Of a stretch of 64,000 nt of DNA, positions 40,456-50,142 are shown piece after piece; position 1 is the stretch's first letter; each line of letters starts with the position of its first letter. The notes under the pieces were generated by a model. It had not been told where the DNA came from. It saw only the letters and a program-made list of their open reading frames with translations, and did not search any database. A program made the position numbers and the translations under genes. Origin of the DNA: JACSRF01 sp963695505 (lineage in GTDB: Bacteria > Chloroflexota > Anaerolineae > Promineifilales > Promineifilaceae); NCBI GenBank assembly GCA_963695505.1, contig CAVOGX010000007.1, positions 62,001-126,000 of the forward strand, written 5' to 3'.

Positions 40456-41010
40456 TTAGTCTGCGGATAGACCGCTGTGACCGTTGTAACCGTTGCCATT
40501 TTGCCCGGCGCCAGGGGTGTGGCGGATGCCTTCGTCACGGCCGCGCATCATGGCCACGTGCCCGGTGCGCACAATTTCGAGGATACCGCACGGCCGCAGC
40601 AGCTCTATGAGGCTGTTGACGGCATTCTCACTGGCAACAATTTGTACCACCAAGCTGTCCGGGGATACATCGGCGACGCTGGCCTCAAAAATGTTAACCA
40701 GACTGAGAATTTCGCCGCGCTTGTCTGGAGCCGCTTCCACTTTGATCAGGGCTAATTCGCGCAGCACGGCCGGCTGGTTGGTGACGTCTTGCACGTCAAT
40801 GACGTTGACCAGCTTGTACAGGTTGGCTTCAACCAGGCGCGCCGGGGTATCCAGGCTGTCGACAACGATGGTCATGCGCGACACGTCGGGCCGTTCGGTA
40901 CGGCCGACATTGAGCGAATCAATATTGAAATTGCGGCGGCGGAACATGGAAGCGACACGATTCAGCACGCCGGGTTTATTTTCTACTGTGGCAATTAAAG
41001 TTTGACGCAT
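40456..41010 (-). CDS. ilvN: acetolactate synthase small (regulatory) subunit
   Basis: 184 residues from ATG 41010. An N-terminal ACT domain (TLIATVENKPGVLNRVASMF) is followed by the ALS_ss_C domain (ELALIKVEAAPDKRGEILSL). Binds valine and activates IlvB. The last 25 residues (GAGQNGNGYNGHSG) are a Gly/Asn-rich tail not usual in the family. GGAG lies 10 nt before ATG. Intact frame between two frameshifted partners. Confidence 0.93.
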   Translation of the reverse strand: MRQTLIATVENKPGVLNRVASMFRRRNFNIDSLNVGRTERPDVSRMTIVVDSLDTPARLVEANLYKLVNVIDVQDVTNQPAVLRELALIKVEAAPDKRGEILSLVNIFEASVADVSPDSLVVQIVASENAVNSLIELLRPCGILEIVRTGHVAMMRGRDEGIRHTPGAGQNGNGYNGHSGLSAD

Positions 41011-41026
41011 TTTCTTTTCACTCCAA

Positions 41027-41056
41027 ATGGTGAATGTTGAAAGCTGAATGGTGAAT
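41027..41056. repeat. word repeat between ilvB and ilvN
   Basis: The word ATGGTGAAT occurs at 41027-41035 and 41048-41056 with GTTGAAAGCTGA between. It is another intra-operon gap filled by a short reiterated word, though here without a strong hairpin. Confidence 0.45.
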
Positions 41057-41085
41057 TTGGACACCACCCTCAGCATTCCGCATTC

Positions 41086-42779
41086 CTAACTCACCGTTCG
41101 TCTGACGGGCCGGCGAATCATGGCATCCAGGTCAGCCCCGGAAGGAACCATGGGGAAGACAGCTTCTTCCATTTCGACAACAAACTCAATGAGAACCGGA
41201 CCGGAGGTGCTGCTGGCAAAGGCCATAGCTTCGTTGACGTCTTCACGTTTGGTGACGCGGCGGCCGGGAATGCCATACGCCTCGGCCAGCTTGACAAAAT
41301 CCGGGCCGGTCATGGCCACGCCGGAATACCGCTTGTCGAAGAAGAATTCTTGCCACTGGCGCACCATGCCCAGATAGCTGTTGTTGAGGATGAGGATTTT
41401 GACGTTGGCGTTTTCCTGTACGGCCGTTGCCAGCTCCGCCTGCGTCATCTGAAAACCGCCATCCCCGACAATCGTCCAGATTTCGCGCTCTTTGTGCGCA
41501 AACCATGCCCCAATAGCCGAGGGCAGACCAAAACCCATGGTGCCCGCACCGCCAGAGGTAATCCAGCGGAAAGGCTGCTCAAGATGATAATATTGCGCGG
41601 CCCACATCTGGTGCTGGCCGACGTCGGTGGTCACAATGGCATTGCCAGCGGTGTACTGCCACATGTCGCGAATGACGTGCGAGGCGTACAGCTTGCCATC
41701 TTCCGGCCAGGCCAGAATGTCACGCTGCTCGGTTTCCGCCTTCCATTCCGCAATCTGATCCAGCCATTCTTCGTGATCAGCCGGCTGCACGTGGGGCAGC
41801 AGGTCACCAATACCGTTTTCAGATCGCCAACCAGGGGCACATCTACATGTACATTTTTATGGATTTCGGACGGGTCAATTTCAATATGAATTTTGCGGGC
41901 GCGGGGTGCGTAAGTGCGCAGGTTGCCGGTCACGCGGTCATCAAAGCGCATGCCAAAAGCGAGCAGCAAGTCGGCCTGCTGAATGGCGTTGTTGGCATAT
42001 GCTTCGCCGTGCATGCCCATCATGCCCAGGCTGAGGGGATGGGAAGCAGGCACGCTGCCTAGCCCCAGCAGCGTCATGGTGACCGGCGTTTGCGTCTTCG
42101 TCGCAAACTCGATCAATTCGGCCATGGCGTGTGATTTAAGCACGCCGTGCCCGGCCAGGATAACCGGCCGTTCCGCCTGATTGATCAGTTCTGCGGCGCG
42201 CTGCACATCACTCAGCGGGGCGTGCTGCGGAGGGCGGTATCCAGGTAGTTCGACGTTTTCGGGGTACTCGAACTCAACTTTCTCGATTTGCGCATTCTTA
42301 CAAATGTCGATGACCACCGGGCCGGGCCGGCCGCTGCGCGCAATGTAAAACGCTTCCCGCACAGCCTCGGCCATTTCACCGGCATTGGTAACCAGAAAGT
42401 TATGCTTGGTAATGGGCAGCGTGATGCCCGTCACGTCCGTTTCCTGGAAAGCATCGCCACCAATAGCCGTAATGGGCACCTGGCCGGTAATGCAAACGAT
42501 GGGGGATGAGTCCATCATCGCGGTGGCAATGCCGGTAACCAGGTTGGTGGCCCCTGGGCCAGAGGTGGCTATGGCCACGCCAACTTTGCCCGTAGCCCGC
42601 GCGTACCCATCAGCCATGTGCGCCGCACCCTGCTCGTGCCGCACCAGAACGTGGTGGATGGGGTAATTCAGCATGGCATCATACGCAGGCATAATTGCCC
42701 CGCCAGGGTAGCCAAAGACGGTTTCGACGCCTTCGCGTACCAGGCATTCCCATAAAATTTCTGCACCGCTCTTAATCAT
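41086..42779 (-). CDS. ilvB: acetolactate synthase large (catalytic) subunit (frameshifted once)
   Basis: ThDP enzyme condensing pyruvate with pyruvate or 2-oxobutyrate. Start ATG 42779 with GAGGAGA upstream. Motifs are VFGYPGGAIMPAYDA with the catalytic Glu in VRHEQGAAHMADGYAR, GQVPITAIGGDAFQE, FGMRFDDRVTG. After a slip near 41800 come VGQHQMWAAQYY, SGGAGTMGFGLPSAIGA and the ThDP/metal motif GDGGFQMTQAELATA with NNSYLGMVRQWQ. About 564 residues. First structural gene after the leader-peptide attenuator. Confidence 0.94.
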
Positions 42780-42832
42780 AATCTTCTCCTCTTTCAAGAT
42801 ATCTGCTGGCTAATTACACGTGAGCAGCAGGC

Positions 42833-42873
42833 AAAAAAACAGCCGCTTGCAGGAACTGAATGGCAAGCGGCTG
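42833..42873 (-). terminator. second terminator in the ilv leader
   Basis: Read on the minus strand, CAGCCGCTTGC and GCAAGCGGCTG form a perfect 11-bp stem with a 12-nt loop, followed by seven T, 54 nt before the ilvB start. It is a strong rho-independent terminator lying downstream of the leader-peptide attenuator, within the 5' untranslated region, so it must be conditionally bypassed for ilvB to be transcribed. Confidence 0.85.
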
Positions 42874-43006
42874 TGGTGGGTAAAAGCGCGGGGTAGGGGA
42901 AGGCATCATGGCCGAAACGGCCGTTTCCATGCCGGTGGTTTTCTGCTGTCGGCCGTTCTTTTGCTGAAAGTTGCTTTGTGTTCCCTGGTTCATGTACATT
43001 TTGCCC

Positions 43007-43042
43007 AAAACAAAAAGGGCTGCCCTTGTCTGGACAGCCCTT
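43007..43042 (-). terminator. ilv attenuator terminator
   Basis: On the minus strand AAGGGCTG (43042-43035) pairs with CAGCCCTT (43022-43015) and runs into TTTTTGTTTT. The ascending arm is part of CTGGACAGC on the plus strand (43030-43038), which is the exact complement of 43085-43093 at the end of the leader ORF. The terminator and that helix therefore cannot form together. Confidence 0.85.
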
Positions 43043-43073
43043 GGAAGCTTTTTGCGAGTGATTGTGCTAGTTC

Positions 43074-43175
43074 TTACCCCTCTCGCTGTCCAGACGCGCG
43101 CATGTCGCTAAGCCCCAGAATAATAAGGCTTAGGCTGAGCAGGACAACAAGAATAAGGGAAAGAACAAAAGACAT
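43074..43175 (-). CDS. ilv leader peptide (attenuation)
   Basis: A 33-codon ORF, ATG 43175 to TAA 43074, too short for normal gene calls. Residues 4-22 contain nine Leu, three Ile and three Val (15 of 19), including the runs LILVVLL and LIIL. The end reads SDMRASGQREG and its codons overlap the pairing segment of the antiterminator. A weak AAGG lies upstream. Ribosome stalling in the Leu/Val/Ile run when charged tRNAs are scarce would alter which RNA helix forms. A tiny membrane protein is the alternative reading, but the two attached RNA helices and the position before ilvB make a regulatory leader much likelier. Confidence 0.8.
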   Translation of the reverse strand: MSFVLSLILVVLLSLSLIILGLSDMRASGQREG

Positions 43176-43204
43176 AATTTTATAACCTTACAAATTTCCT
43201 TACG

Positions 43205-43233
43205 AGTGTAACGGGGGACGCCGTGCTTGTCTA
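43205..43233 (-). promoter_or_regulatory. probable ilv operon promoter
   Basis: On the minus strand TAGACA (43233-43228), a 17-nt spacer and TACACT (43210-43205) match sigma-70 spacing. Transcription would begin about 20 nt before the leader-peptide ATG. The divergent ATP-grasp gene begins 155 nt away. Confidence 0.5.
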
Positions 43234-43387
43234 TTGTGCAAACTCTCTAAAAGAACTCCTTCCCATTTGGATACAATCGGCATCGTTATGGTTTTTCTCA
43301 CTTGTTTTCTATTCCGTGATTCCTCGCTACAATTGCTCGATCTATTTCACTTAACCCATCACGGAAAATGTTGGTCCAGGAGAGAAA

Positions 43388-44602
43388 ATGATGACAGAAC
43401 GGCCGTTTACCATTCTTTGTATCGCTACGGAGCCAAAAGGTTTCCCGTTCATCCACGAGTGCAAACAGCAGGGGTGCCGCGTGCTGGTGCTCATGCCCGA
43501 GGAGAAACAAAAAGAAACCTGGCCCTGGGAAAGCATCGACCAACATTTTGCTATGCCCAACGTGTCACAGCAGCCCGACGTCACCTATGCCGTCAGCTAT
43601 TTGATGCGCGGGCAAAAAATTGACCGCATTGTGGCCCTGGATGATTATGACGTAGCCACGGCCGCCTCCCTGCGCGAGCATTTGCGCATTCCCGGTATGG
43701 GGGAGACCACGGCCCGCCATTTCCGCGACAAGCTGGCCATGCGCGTGCAGGCGCGGGATGAAGGAATGCTGGTGCCGCCATTTACGGCCGTTTTTAATTA
43801 TGACGATTTGCGCGCCTACATGACCGCCGTGCCTGCACCCTGGGTGCTCAAGCCCCGTTTTGAAGCCGGGGCCGTGGGCATTCGTAAGCTGCACGACAGC
43901 GAACAGGTGTGGCGCACGCTGGATGAGCTGGGCGACCGGCAATCCTTTTATCTGCTAGAGAAGTTTGTGCCCGGCGACGTGTACCACGTCGATGCCATCA
44001 TCTGGGCAAAGGACATTGTCTTCGCCATTGCCAGCAAATATGGCCTGCCGCCGCTGGCCGTTTCCCACGGCGGCGGCATATTCACCACGCGCGCGCTGCC
44101 CTGGGATGGTGAAGAGGCGATTACCCTACGCGGGCTGACCAGCGAACTGATGCGCAAGCTAGGTCTAATGCGCGGGGTGTCCCACACCGAGTTTATTCGC
44201 GGCCACGAAGACGGCCGTTTCTACTTTCTGGAAACAGCGGCACGGGTGGGCGGGGCCAACATCGACCGCATGGTGCAGGCGGCCACCGGCGTCGAGCTGT
44301 GGCAGGAAGCAGCGCGCATTGAACTGGCCCACCTGCGCGGCGAAACCTATGTCCTGCCCGAATACCGCCGCGAATATGCCGGGCTGCTCACCTGCCTCTC
44401 GCGCCAGGAACACCCCGACCTGGCGGCATACAATGATCCGGAAGTGGTGTGGCGCGTGCCCAAAGCGTACCATGCCGGGCTGTTGATTGCTTCCTGGAAC
44501 CAGGAACGCATTGAGCAGCTCATCGCCAGCTATGCCGGCCGGTTCGCCCAGGACTTCCTGACGTCAGCGCCGCCCAAAACAAGCGCCCGGACAACAATTT
44601 AG
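43388..44602 (+). CDS. ATP-grasp family ligase
   Basis: 404 residues from ATG 43388, with CAGGAGAG 5 nt upstream. A pre-ATP-grasp domain (about 1-100, TILCIATEPKGFPFIHECKQQG) precedes an ATP-grasp core: DKLAMRVQARDEGMLVPPF, APWVLKPRFEAGAVGIRKL, FYLLEKFVPGDVYHVDAII and FYFLETAARVGGANIDRMV (metal Glu and Asn). It resembles carbamoyl-phosphate-synthase-like amino acid ligases such as those making dipeptides or acyl-amino acids. Substrate is unknown. It is divergent from the ilv operon and has its own promoter region. Confidence 0.78.
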   Translation: MMTERPFTILCIATEPKGFPFIHECKQQGCRVLVLMPEEKQKETWPWESIDQHFAMPNVSQQPDVTYAVSYLMRGQKIDRIVALDDYDVATAASLREHLRIPGMGETTARHFRDKLAMRVQARDEGMLVPPFTAVFNYDDLRAYMTAVPAPWVLKPRFEAGAVGIRKLHDSEQVWRTLDELGDRQSFYLLEKFVPGDVYHVDAIIWAKDIVFAIASKYGLPPLAVSHGGGIFTTRALPWDGEEAITLRGLTSELMRKLGLMRGVSHTEFIRGHEDGRFYFLETAARVGGANIDRMVQAATGVELWQEAARIELAHLRGETYVLPEYRREYAGLLTCLSRQEHPDLAAYNDPEVVWRVPKAYHAGLLIASWNQERIEQLIASYAGRFAQDFLTSAPPKTSARTTI

Positions 44603-44606
44603 CGAG

Positions 44607-45500
44607 TTACAAGGGGAAAACCTGGCCTGCTGCCGCCACCTGCACGCCCGCCGCAGCAACGATGGCCCGCTCTACGCTATTCTCGTCCAGCAGGGGGTTG
44701 GTGTGGTTGAGGTGCGTGAGAACGAGTTGGCCGGGGATGTGCGCAAAGCGGGCCAGGGTATTGGGAACCAGGGGGTGCGCCACCAGCGGGCGGCCACCCA
44801 ATTCGTCGCTGCTCCAGAACGAGGCATCAACCAGGGCGTAGTCAACGGCCGTTAACCACCTTTCAGATTCTTCCCACAATTCCCAGGCATCAATATCCGG
44901 CAAATAGAGGAGGGAGTTGTGTGGTCCCTGCACGTGAAAGGCGAAGGTGCCCACCTGCCATTCGTCACGGTGCGGCACAGGGAGAGGGGTGATGGTTAAA
45001 TCGGGGGCGAGGGGAATGGGCTGCTGTGCGCGTAACGGCCGTAATGCCAGACAGTCCACCAACGGTCGCCACATCTGCGCTTCTTCCAGCAGTTCAGCGA
45101 GCGGCGGGGCGGCATAAACCGGTAAATCCTGCACGGCCATGGCTTCCGGCCCAAGCTGCGGCAGGCCACCAATGTGCCCCATATGTGCATGGGTTAGGAA
45201 GATGGCGTTCGGCTGGCGCAGGCGGTCAGGGCGGTTGGCATGCGCTCCCAGGAAGTCTGCCAGCAAGCCGAGCTGGTACTTGAGATCAGGCGTGGCGTCT
45301 ACCACATAAACACCCGGTGGATTTTGCCGCACATCAACAATGGCCAGGCTGGTCACGTACTGCGGCTGCTGTTCCGCCGCCCGGCAGCGGGCACAGCGAC
45401 AGCCAGCATGAGGCAGCCCGCCATCCTGCATGATCCCCAAAACTACAGCTTTCACCAGCGGTATTGTCGTTTCCTTTTCCGCAAGCGCTCTGGTATCCAT
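44607..45500 (-). CDS. PqqB-like metallo-beta-lactamase-fold hydrolase
   Basis: About 298 residues from ATG 45500. The longer frame to 45587 would overlap the upstream gene's terminator and is rejected. PqqB-like features are GIMQDGGLPHAGCRCARCRAA at the N-terminus, TPDLKYQLGLL and LTHLNHTNPLLDENS near the end. The metal motif reads THAHMGHIGGL; compared with the classical HxHxDH the Asp is Gly. No other PQQ genes are nearby, so a PQQ role is unsupported; it may be a phosphodiesterase-like or unknown hydrolase. Confidence 0.72.
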   Translation of the reverse strand: MDTRALAEKETTIPLVKAVVLGIMQDGGLPHAGCRCARCRAAEQQPQYVTSLAIVDVRQNPPGVYVVDATPDLKYQLGLLADFLGAHANRPDRLRQPNAIFLTHAHMGHIGGLPQLGPEAMAVQDLPVYAAPPLAELLEEAQMWRPLVDCLALRPLRAQQPIPLAPDLTITPLPVPHRDEWQVGTFAFHVQGPHNSLLYLPDIDAWELWEESERWLTAVDYALVDASFWSSDELGGRPLVAHPLVPNTLARFAHIPGQLVLTHLNHTNPLLDENSVERAIVAAAGVQVAAAGQVFPL

Positions 45501-45553
45501 TATTTCGGCACTCTTGCTGCCAGAAAACCGGCCTGCAAAATCACCGTGATACG

Positions 45554-45583
45554 AAAAGACCCCGGCGCATACCGAGGTCTTTT
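45554..45583 (-). terminator. rho-independent terminator
   Basis: On the minus strand AAAAGACCTCGG and CCGGGGTCTTTT form a 12-bp stem (one wobble pair) with a 6-nt loop, 28 nt after the stop of the gene at 45611-46636. Confidence 0.75.
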
Positions 45584-45610
45584 GCATATTCAGGTGTCAG
45601 GCGGCACTTT

Positions 45611-46636
45611 TTAGAAATCCATCATGTCGTCCACGCCCCCACTGACGGTAGAAGCGACGCCCTCTTTCTGCCAGGCTGACAGTTCGAAGGTGACGTTTTC
45701 AAAATAGCTCTGGGGGGGCAATGTGCCGGAACCATATTGCATATTGGTGATTTCGGCATTAATGATGAGCGAAGCTGTTTCCAGCACGACCGTTTCGCCT
45801 TCGCGGGCCAATACCTGCTCCCCTTTGGTTTGCAGTTTGGCTTTGATGGCGTCATCAAAGAAGGCGTGGTCGCTCATGACAACTTTGGTGATGGTACGAA
45901 TGTCGTTCTTGTCAAACAACCATACTTCAAAAGCAGTAACATTTTTGGGCGAATCGGTGCCAATGGACTCGGAAATGCCAACGCCGCATTCGCCCAGAAA
46001 ATCACCCACGGCGTTTTCGATGCTAAAGGAGTCGTCGTAGGCGTCGTGCCCGCGCGTATAGTTGGTGCGGAAGCGGGCAATGGGAACGGCCGTTGCTCCT
46101 TCAGCCACCTCACTCACCACAGGCGGGGCCACAGGCATTTCATCATATGCCGGGGACGGGGTGGTTTGGCCGGTTAAAGCATTACGCCGGCTCAGGGCAA
46201 AGAAAATGCCGCCCACCAAAATAATTAATATCAATCCAAAGAGCAGCACCTGGCCCAGGCCACCCCCTTCATCCTCTGCTGGCTGCCCGCCCTGACCAGG
46301 CAAGGCTGCGCAACCCTGCCCATTTACCACTACCGCCAAGGCTTCCAGGCGGCTTCGTTCACCAGCGTCCAGCGACGCATTGGCAATCTGGCAAATTTGG
46401 CTGTCGGCGTTTGGCCAGTCAGCCAGGGCGTCTTGGACCTTTAGCGGGTTCCGTTCATTGGCGTAAACGTCGGCTACCAGTCGCAAATAGCGCGCCTGGT
46501 CCACCTCGTCGACATCCCTGATTCTGACCCCTGTCCATTCCACGGGCTGCACGACCCAGGCCCAATAGAGTCCAAGGATTAACCCCACGATGCCTGCAAT
46601 CGCTGCGATGACTGATTTTCTTTGCAGTACTTCCAT
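45611..46636 (-). CDS. two-helix membrane protein with large C-terminal domain
   Basis: 341 residues. A first helix (about 8-29, VIAAIAGIVGLILGLYWAWVV) leads to an extracytoplasmic region of about 90 residues with a regular helical look (DVYANERNPLKVQDALADWP) and two cysteines. A second helix (about 128-147, VLLFGLILIILVGGIFF) follows, then a cytoplasmic domain of about 180 residues beginning ARFRTNYTRGHDAYDDSFSIE and probably beta-rich. No known family was recognised. The architecture suggests signal transmission or scaffolding across the membrane, which is inference. It has its own terminator. Confidence 0.6.
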   Translation of the reverse strand: MEVLQRKSVIAAIAGIVGLILGLYWAWVVQPVEWTGVRIRDVDEVDQARYLRLVADVYANERNPLKVQDALADWPNADSQICQIANASLDAGERSRLEALAVVVNGQGCAALPGQGGQPAEDEGGGLGQVLLFGLILIILVGGIFFALSRRNALTGQTTPSPAYDEMPVAPPVVSEVAEGATAVPIARFRTNYTRGHDAYDDSFSIENAVGDFLGECGVGISESIGTDSPKNVTAFEVWLFDKNDIRTITKVVMSDHAFFDDAIKAKLQTKGEQVLAREGETVVLETASLIINAEITNMQYGSGTLPPQSYFENVTFELSAWQKEGVASTVSGGVDDMMDF

Positions 46637-46758
46637 TTGTCACCTACCTTTTGATTCCTGGATAGCTTAACACCCAGTGACAACCCCACACACGGATTTT
46701 ATCTTACCATAACTCAAGATCACATACAAGCATTATGTTGAATTGCTCGGCTGGCCTG

Positions 46759-46878
46759 TTGCACCTTTTTCTCCTGCCTGTGGTATACTCAACGACACAG
46801 CCAAAGGTGAAAAACCTCGCAGGATTTACGATGGATGATGCCGGAAACGGCCGTGTAATTCCTGTGGCGAAAAAGTAG
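46759..46878 (+). promoter_or_regulatory. argF promoter and upstream mini-ORF
   Basis: TTGCAC (46759-46764), a 19-nt spacer and an extended -10 TGGTATACT (TATACT at 46784-46789) form a plausible promoter. The leader contains a 15-codon ORF (46831-46878, MDDAGNGRVIPVAKK) whose TAG stop overlaps the AGGAGG site of argF. Translation ending there would cover or re-initiate at argF, a possible control point; the peptide has one arginine codon. Confidence 0.4.
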
Positions 46879-46890
46879 GAGGCCCAACAC

Positions 46891-47792
46891 GTGAAACATT
46901 TTCTCAGTATTGCCGATCTAACCCCAGACGAATTACACAATTTGCTCGATTTGGCTACCCAGCTTAAAACTGAATGGCGTAACGGTGGCAATAAGCCGAT
47001 GTTGCAGGGCAAAAGTCTGGCGCTGGTCTTCCAAAAACCTTCACTGCGTACCCGCGTCTCCTTCGAAATGGGCATGGTTCACTTGGGCGGATACGCCTTC
47101 TACCTATCGCCCAACGAGGTCAAGATGGGCGGGCGCGAAAGCGTGGCCGATGTGGCCCGCGTCCTTTCCGGCTACGTCGATGCGGTCATGGCCCGCGTCT
47201 TTGCACATGAGCACATTCTGGATTTAGCCGAACAGTTCCGTTCCCATCATCAACGGTTTGTCGGACTATAACCATCCGGCCCAAGCACTAGCCGATGTCT
47301 TCACGATTTTGGAGCATAAAGGAAAGCTGGAGGGGCTTAAAGTAGCCTATGTGGGGGATGGCAATAATGTCGCCCGTTCGCTGCTATTTGCAGCCATGAA
47401 GACTGGCATGCATTTGTCCATTGCCACGCCGTCCGGTTACAATTGACCGATGAGGATGGAGCTGGCAACCAATTCAGCACGCGGGGCCGGTGAGCGCGCA
47501 AGATCCGCAAAAAGCAGTCACTGGTGCGGATGTGATATACACGGATGTTTGGACAAGCATGGGCCAGGAAGCGGAAACCGCCAAACGTCTGCGGATATTC
47601 CCGCCTTACCAGGTGAACCAACAATTACTTAGCCAGGCTAAACCTGATTGTATTGTCATGCACTGCTTGCCGGCGCATCGGGGCGAAGAGATCACCGATG
47701 ACGTGGCCGACGGACCGCATTCGGTTCTGTTCCCGCAGGCCGAAAATCGGATGCATGCGCAAAAGGCGATATTGGTTGAATTGTTAGGGTAA
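46891..47792 (+). CDS. argF: ornithine carbamoyltransferase (frameshifted)
   Basis: Makes citrulline from ornithine and carbamoyl phosphate. GTG 46891 follows AGGAGG at 46877-46882. Motifs are LSIADLTPDELHNLLDLA, the carbamoyl-phosphate loop SLRTRVSFE (usually STRTRxSFE), INGLSDYNHPAQALADVFT, VAYVGDGNNVARSLL, DVWTSMGQE and the ornithine/active-site Cys in MHCLPAHRGEEI. Slips occur near 47233, 47445 and 47480. About 300 residues after repair, normal. Confidence 0.92.
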
Positions 47793-47861
47793 ATCCATCA
47801 TTGCTGTACCTGAAGCACAGCTAGCTAATTCTCATATTTCAGACAATCGTGGAGGTTCGTG

Positions 47862-50103
47862 GTGGCAAACAACCGCGCACAATTTGAGCAAGCACTCAGC
47901 CGAGGACATTCCTTCTTTTGGGATCAGCGCTGGGAGGATGCCATTGAGGAGTTTAAGAGTGCATCCCAGGAAATGCCCAAAGAACCGGCACCTTATGCCG
48001 GGTTGGGAGATGCTTACCTGGAGCTAAACAATCTAAACGAGGCGCTCAAAAATTACAAGCTGGCGGCACGCTATTCGGGAGGCAATATTATTTACTTGCG
48101 CAAAGTGGCCGATGTCCAAGAGCGGCTGGAAATCCTATGAAGCTGGCAAGACCTACATGGCTATTGGCGAGATGGAGCTGGGTCGAAAAAACTTAAACGA
48201 AGCCATGGACAATTGGCATCGGGCGATTCGCTTAGAGCCGAAACTGCTGCGGGCGCATCAGCGTCTGGCCTCCGTATATAAGCGGCAAGGGGCCGTACGC
48301 AGCGCCATTCGCGAGTATCTGACCATTGCGCGCATTTTGCAGATGCAGGGCGAAAAGGAAAAAGCGCTGCAAGCGGCACAGTTGGCGTTGCAGTTGGATC
48401 CGCGAAATGCCGACGTTTTGACGGCCATTGAGTTGATCAAGCAGGGTGAGGAGCTGTTCAAAGGGGAAGGGATGGTGCCCGTAGGCGCAGCTACAGGCAT
48501 GGGAGATGCGGTGCGCAAGGCCACCATGGCCCTGGACGACCGGGAGTGGCAAGAGCGACAAGAAATGGAAACGGCCGTTCCTGTGCAAACTGCCCGTGAC
48601 ACCGCCATGAAAGAGCTTGCCGAGCGCCTCTTTGCAGAGGACGCCGATGTTGGGGATGCGCTGCTTATTGAGGCGTTAGACTATCAACGGCGCAATATGA
48701 CCAATGAAGCCATTAGCGTTTACGAAAAAGCGATTGCCGCCGGCATCAACTCCGCCGCCGCTCATTTCAACCTGGGGCTTCTCTACCAGGACAAGCTGCG
48801 CTTTGAAGATGCCATCCGCGAATTCGAAATCTCCGTAGATGATCCGGAGTATCGTTTAGCCAGCCACTTCTCCCTGGGCGAATCGCATCGCGCCCGCGGG
48901 CGTATTGAAAAAGCTATTGACCACTTTATCTCGGTACTGCAAATTGTAGACATGGCTACCGTACAGCACGGTCAGGCCGATCGGTTGATTCACCTGTACG
49001 AGAACCTGTACGACAGCCTTATTACCCAGGGAGAGAGGGATCAGGCGACGGCCTTTGCCAATTCGTTGGTCGAATTTTTAGGCCAAAAGGGTTGGGAAGA
49101 CAAAGTAAAAGAAGCCCGCAATCGGCTGGATGCTATTTCCAGCGCGGGCATGATGATTCTAGGTGACGTGATGACGGCCGGTTCCGCCCACGTGTTGGAG
49201 TCACTGTATCTCAGCCAGGAATATACCCGCCGCAACATGTACAACACGGCCATTGAGGAAACCTATCGGGCTATTCAACTGGCCCCCGAGTACATGCCCG
49301 CCCACATACAGCTAGCCGACGTGTTGGTGCAGCAAGGCCGCAATGATGCCGCGGCCATTAAGTATGCGACCGTTGCCAACACTTACCTGGCGCGTAACGA
49401 CATGAATGGCGCTATTGCGGCTTATGAAAAAGTCGTTGATTTAAACCCGCTTGACCTCTCAATACGGGGCCGATTGATTAATTTACTGCGCCAGAAAGGG
49501 GAATTTGACGCCGCCCTGGAAAATTATCTAGCTATGGGCGAGGCATATTATCAACTAGCCCAGGTGGACAGGGCGCGGTCAACCTATCAGGAAGCATTGC
49601 AGTTGGCGCCCCGCGGGTCGGCCGAGCGTAAATGGCGGCAGCGTTTCTTGCGGCTTGTGGCAGAAATTGACATACAGCACTTTAACTGGAAGCAGGCGCT
49701 TATTGCCTTTAAGGAGCTGCGGCAGCTCCAACCGGAGGATGAGCGGGCGGCTATCACGCTGGTTGACCTCTACTACAAGGTTGGCCAGCCAAATAACGCC
49801 GTGCGCGCATTGGACAGTTACCTGGTGCAGTTGGTAAGGGGCGGGCGTGGAGCGAAGGTGCTGGGCATTTTAGAGGATATGATTCAACAACGGCCTACTG
49901 ATGCAAACCTGGCGGATAGATTGGTTCGTCTGTATCTACAGCAGCAGCGCAAGCAGGATGCCGTTAATGTACTGGACAAAATAGGTGAGGCGCAGTTGGA
50001 AGCGGGGGATGCTAAGGCTGCTGTGGTAACCATTGAGAGAATTCTAGCACTCAACCCGCCAAATGTTGCTAGTTACAAGCAGTTGTTGTCGCAATTGAAG
50101 TAA
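47862..50103 (+). CDS. TPR-repeat protein (one frameshift)
   Basis: About 747 residues of tandem tetratricopeptide repeats. GTG 47862 has GGAGG about 7 nt upstream. The first repeats read WEDAIEEFKSASQEMPKEP and AYLELNNLNEALKNYKLAARY. One extra G near 48133 shifts the frame, after which YEAGKTYMAIGEMELGRKNL continues to the end (SVYEKAIAAGINSAAAHFNLGLLY and similar). There is no signal peptide, so it is a cytoplasmic scaffold. It precedes cdaA by 39 nt, and this neighbourhood with cdaA-cdaR may be meaningful for envelope or c-di-AMP-related assembly, but that is inference. Confidence 0.8.
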
Positions 50104-50142
50104 TTTGGCTGCGGGGGGTGCGGTTGGTAAGCAAGGCCCACT

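Noticed and set aside
42814..43008. Minus-strand ORF of 64 codons between the two ilv terminators as a real gene
   Set aside because: No binding site and no family; it crosses the second terminator stem. It is kept only as a possible second leader frame.
42780..43200. T-box riboswitch upstream of ilvB
   Set aside because: No T-box consensus (TGGNACCGCG-like) was found; the leader ORF and competing helices explain the region better.
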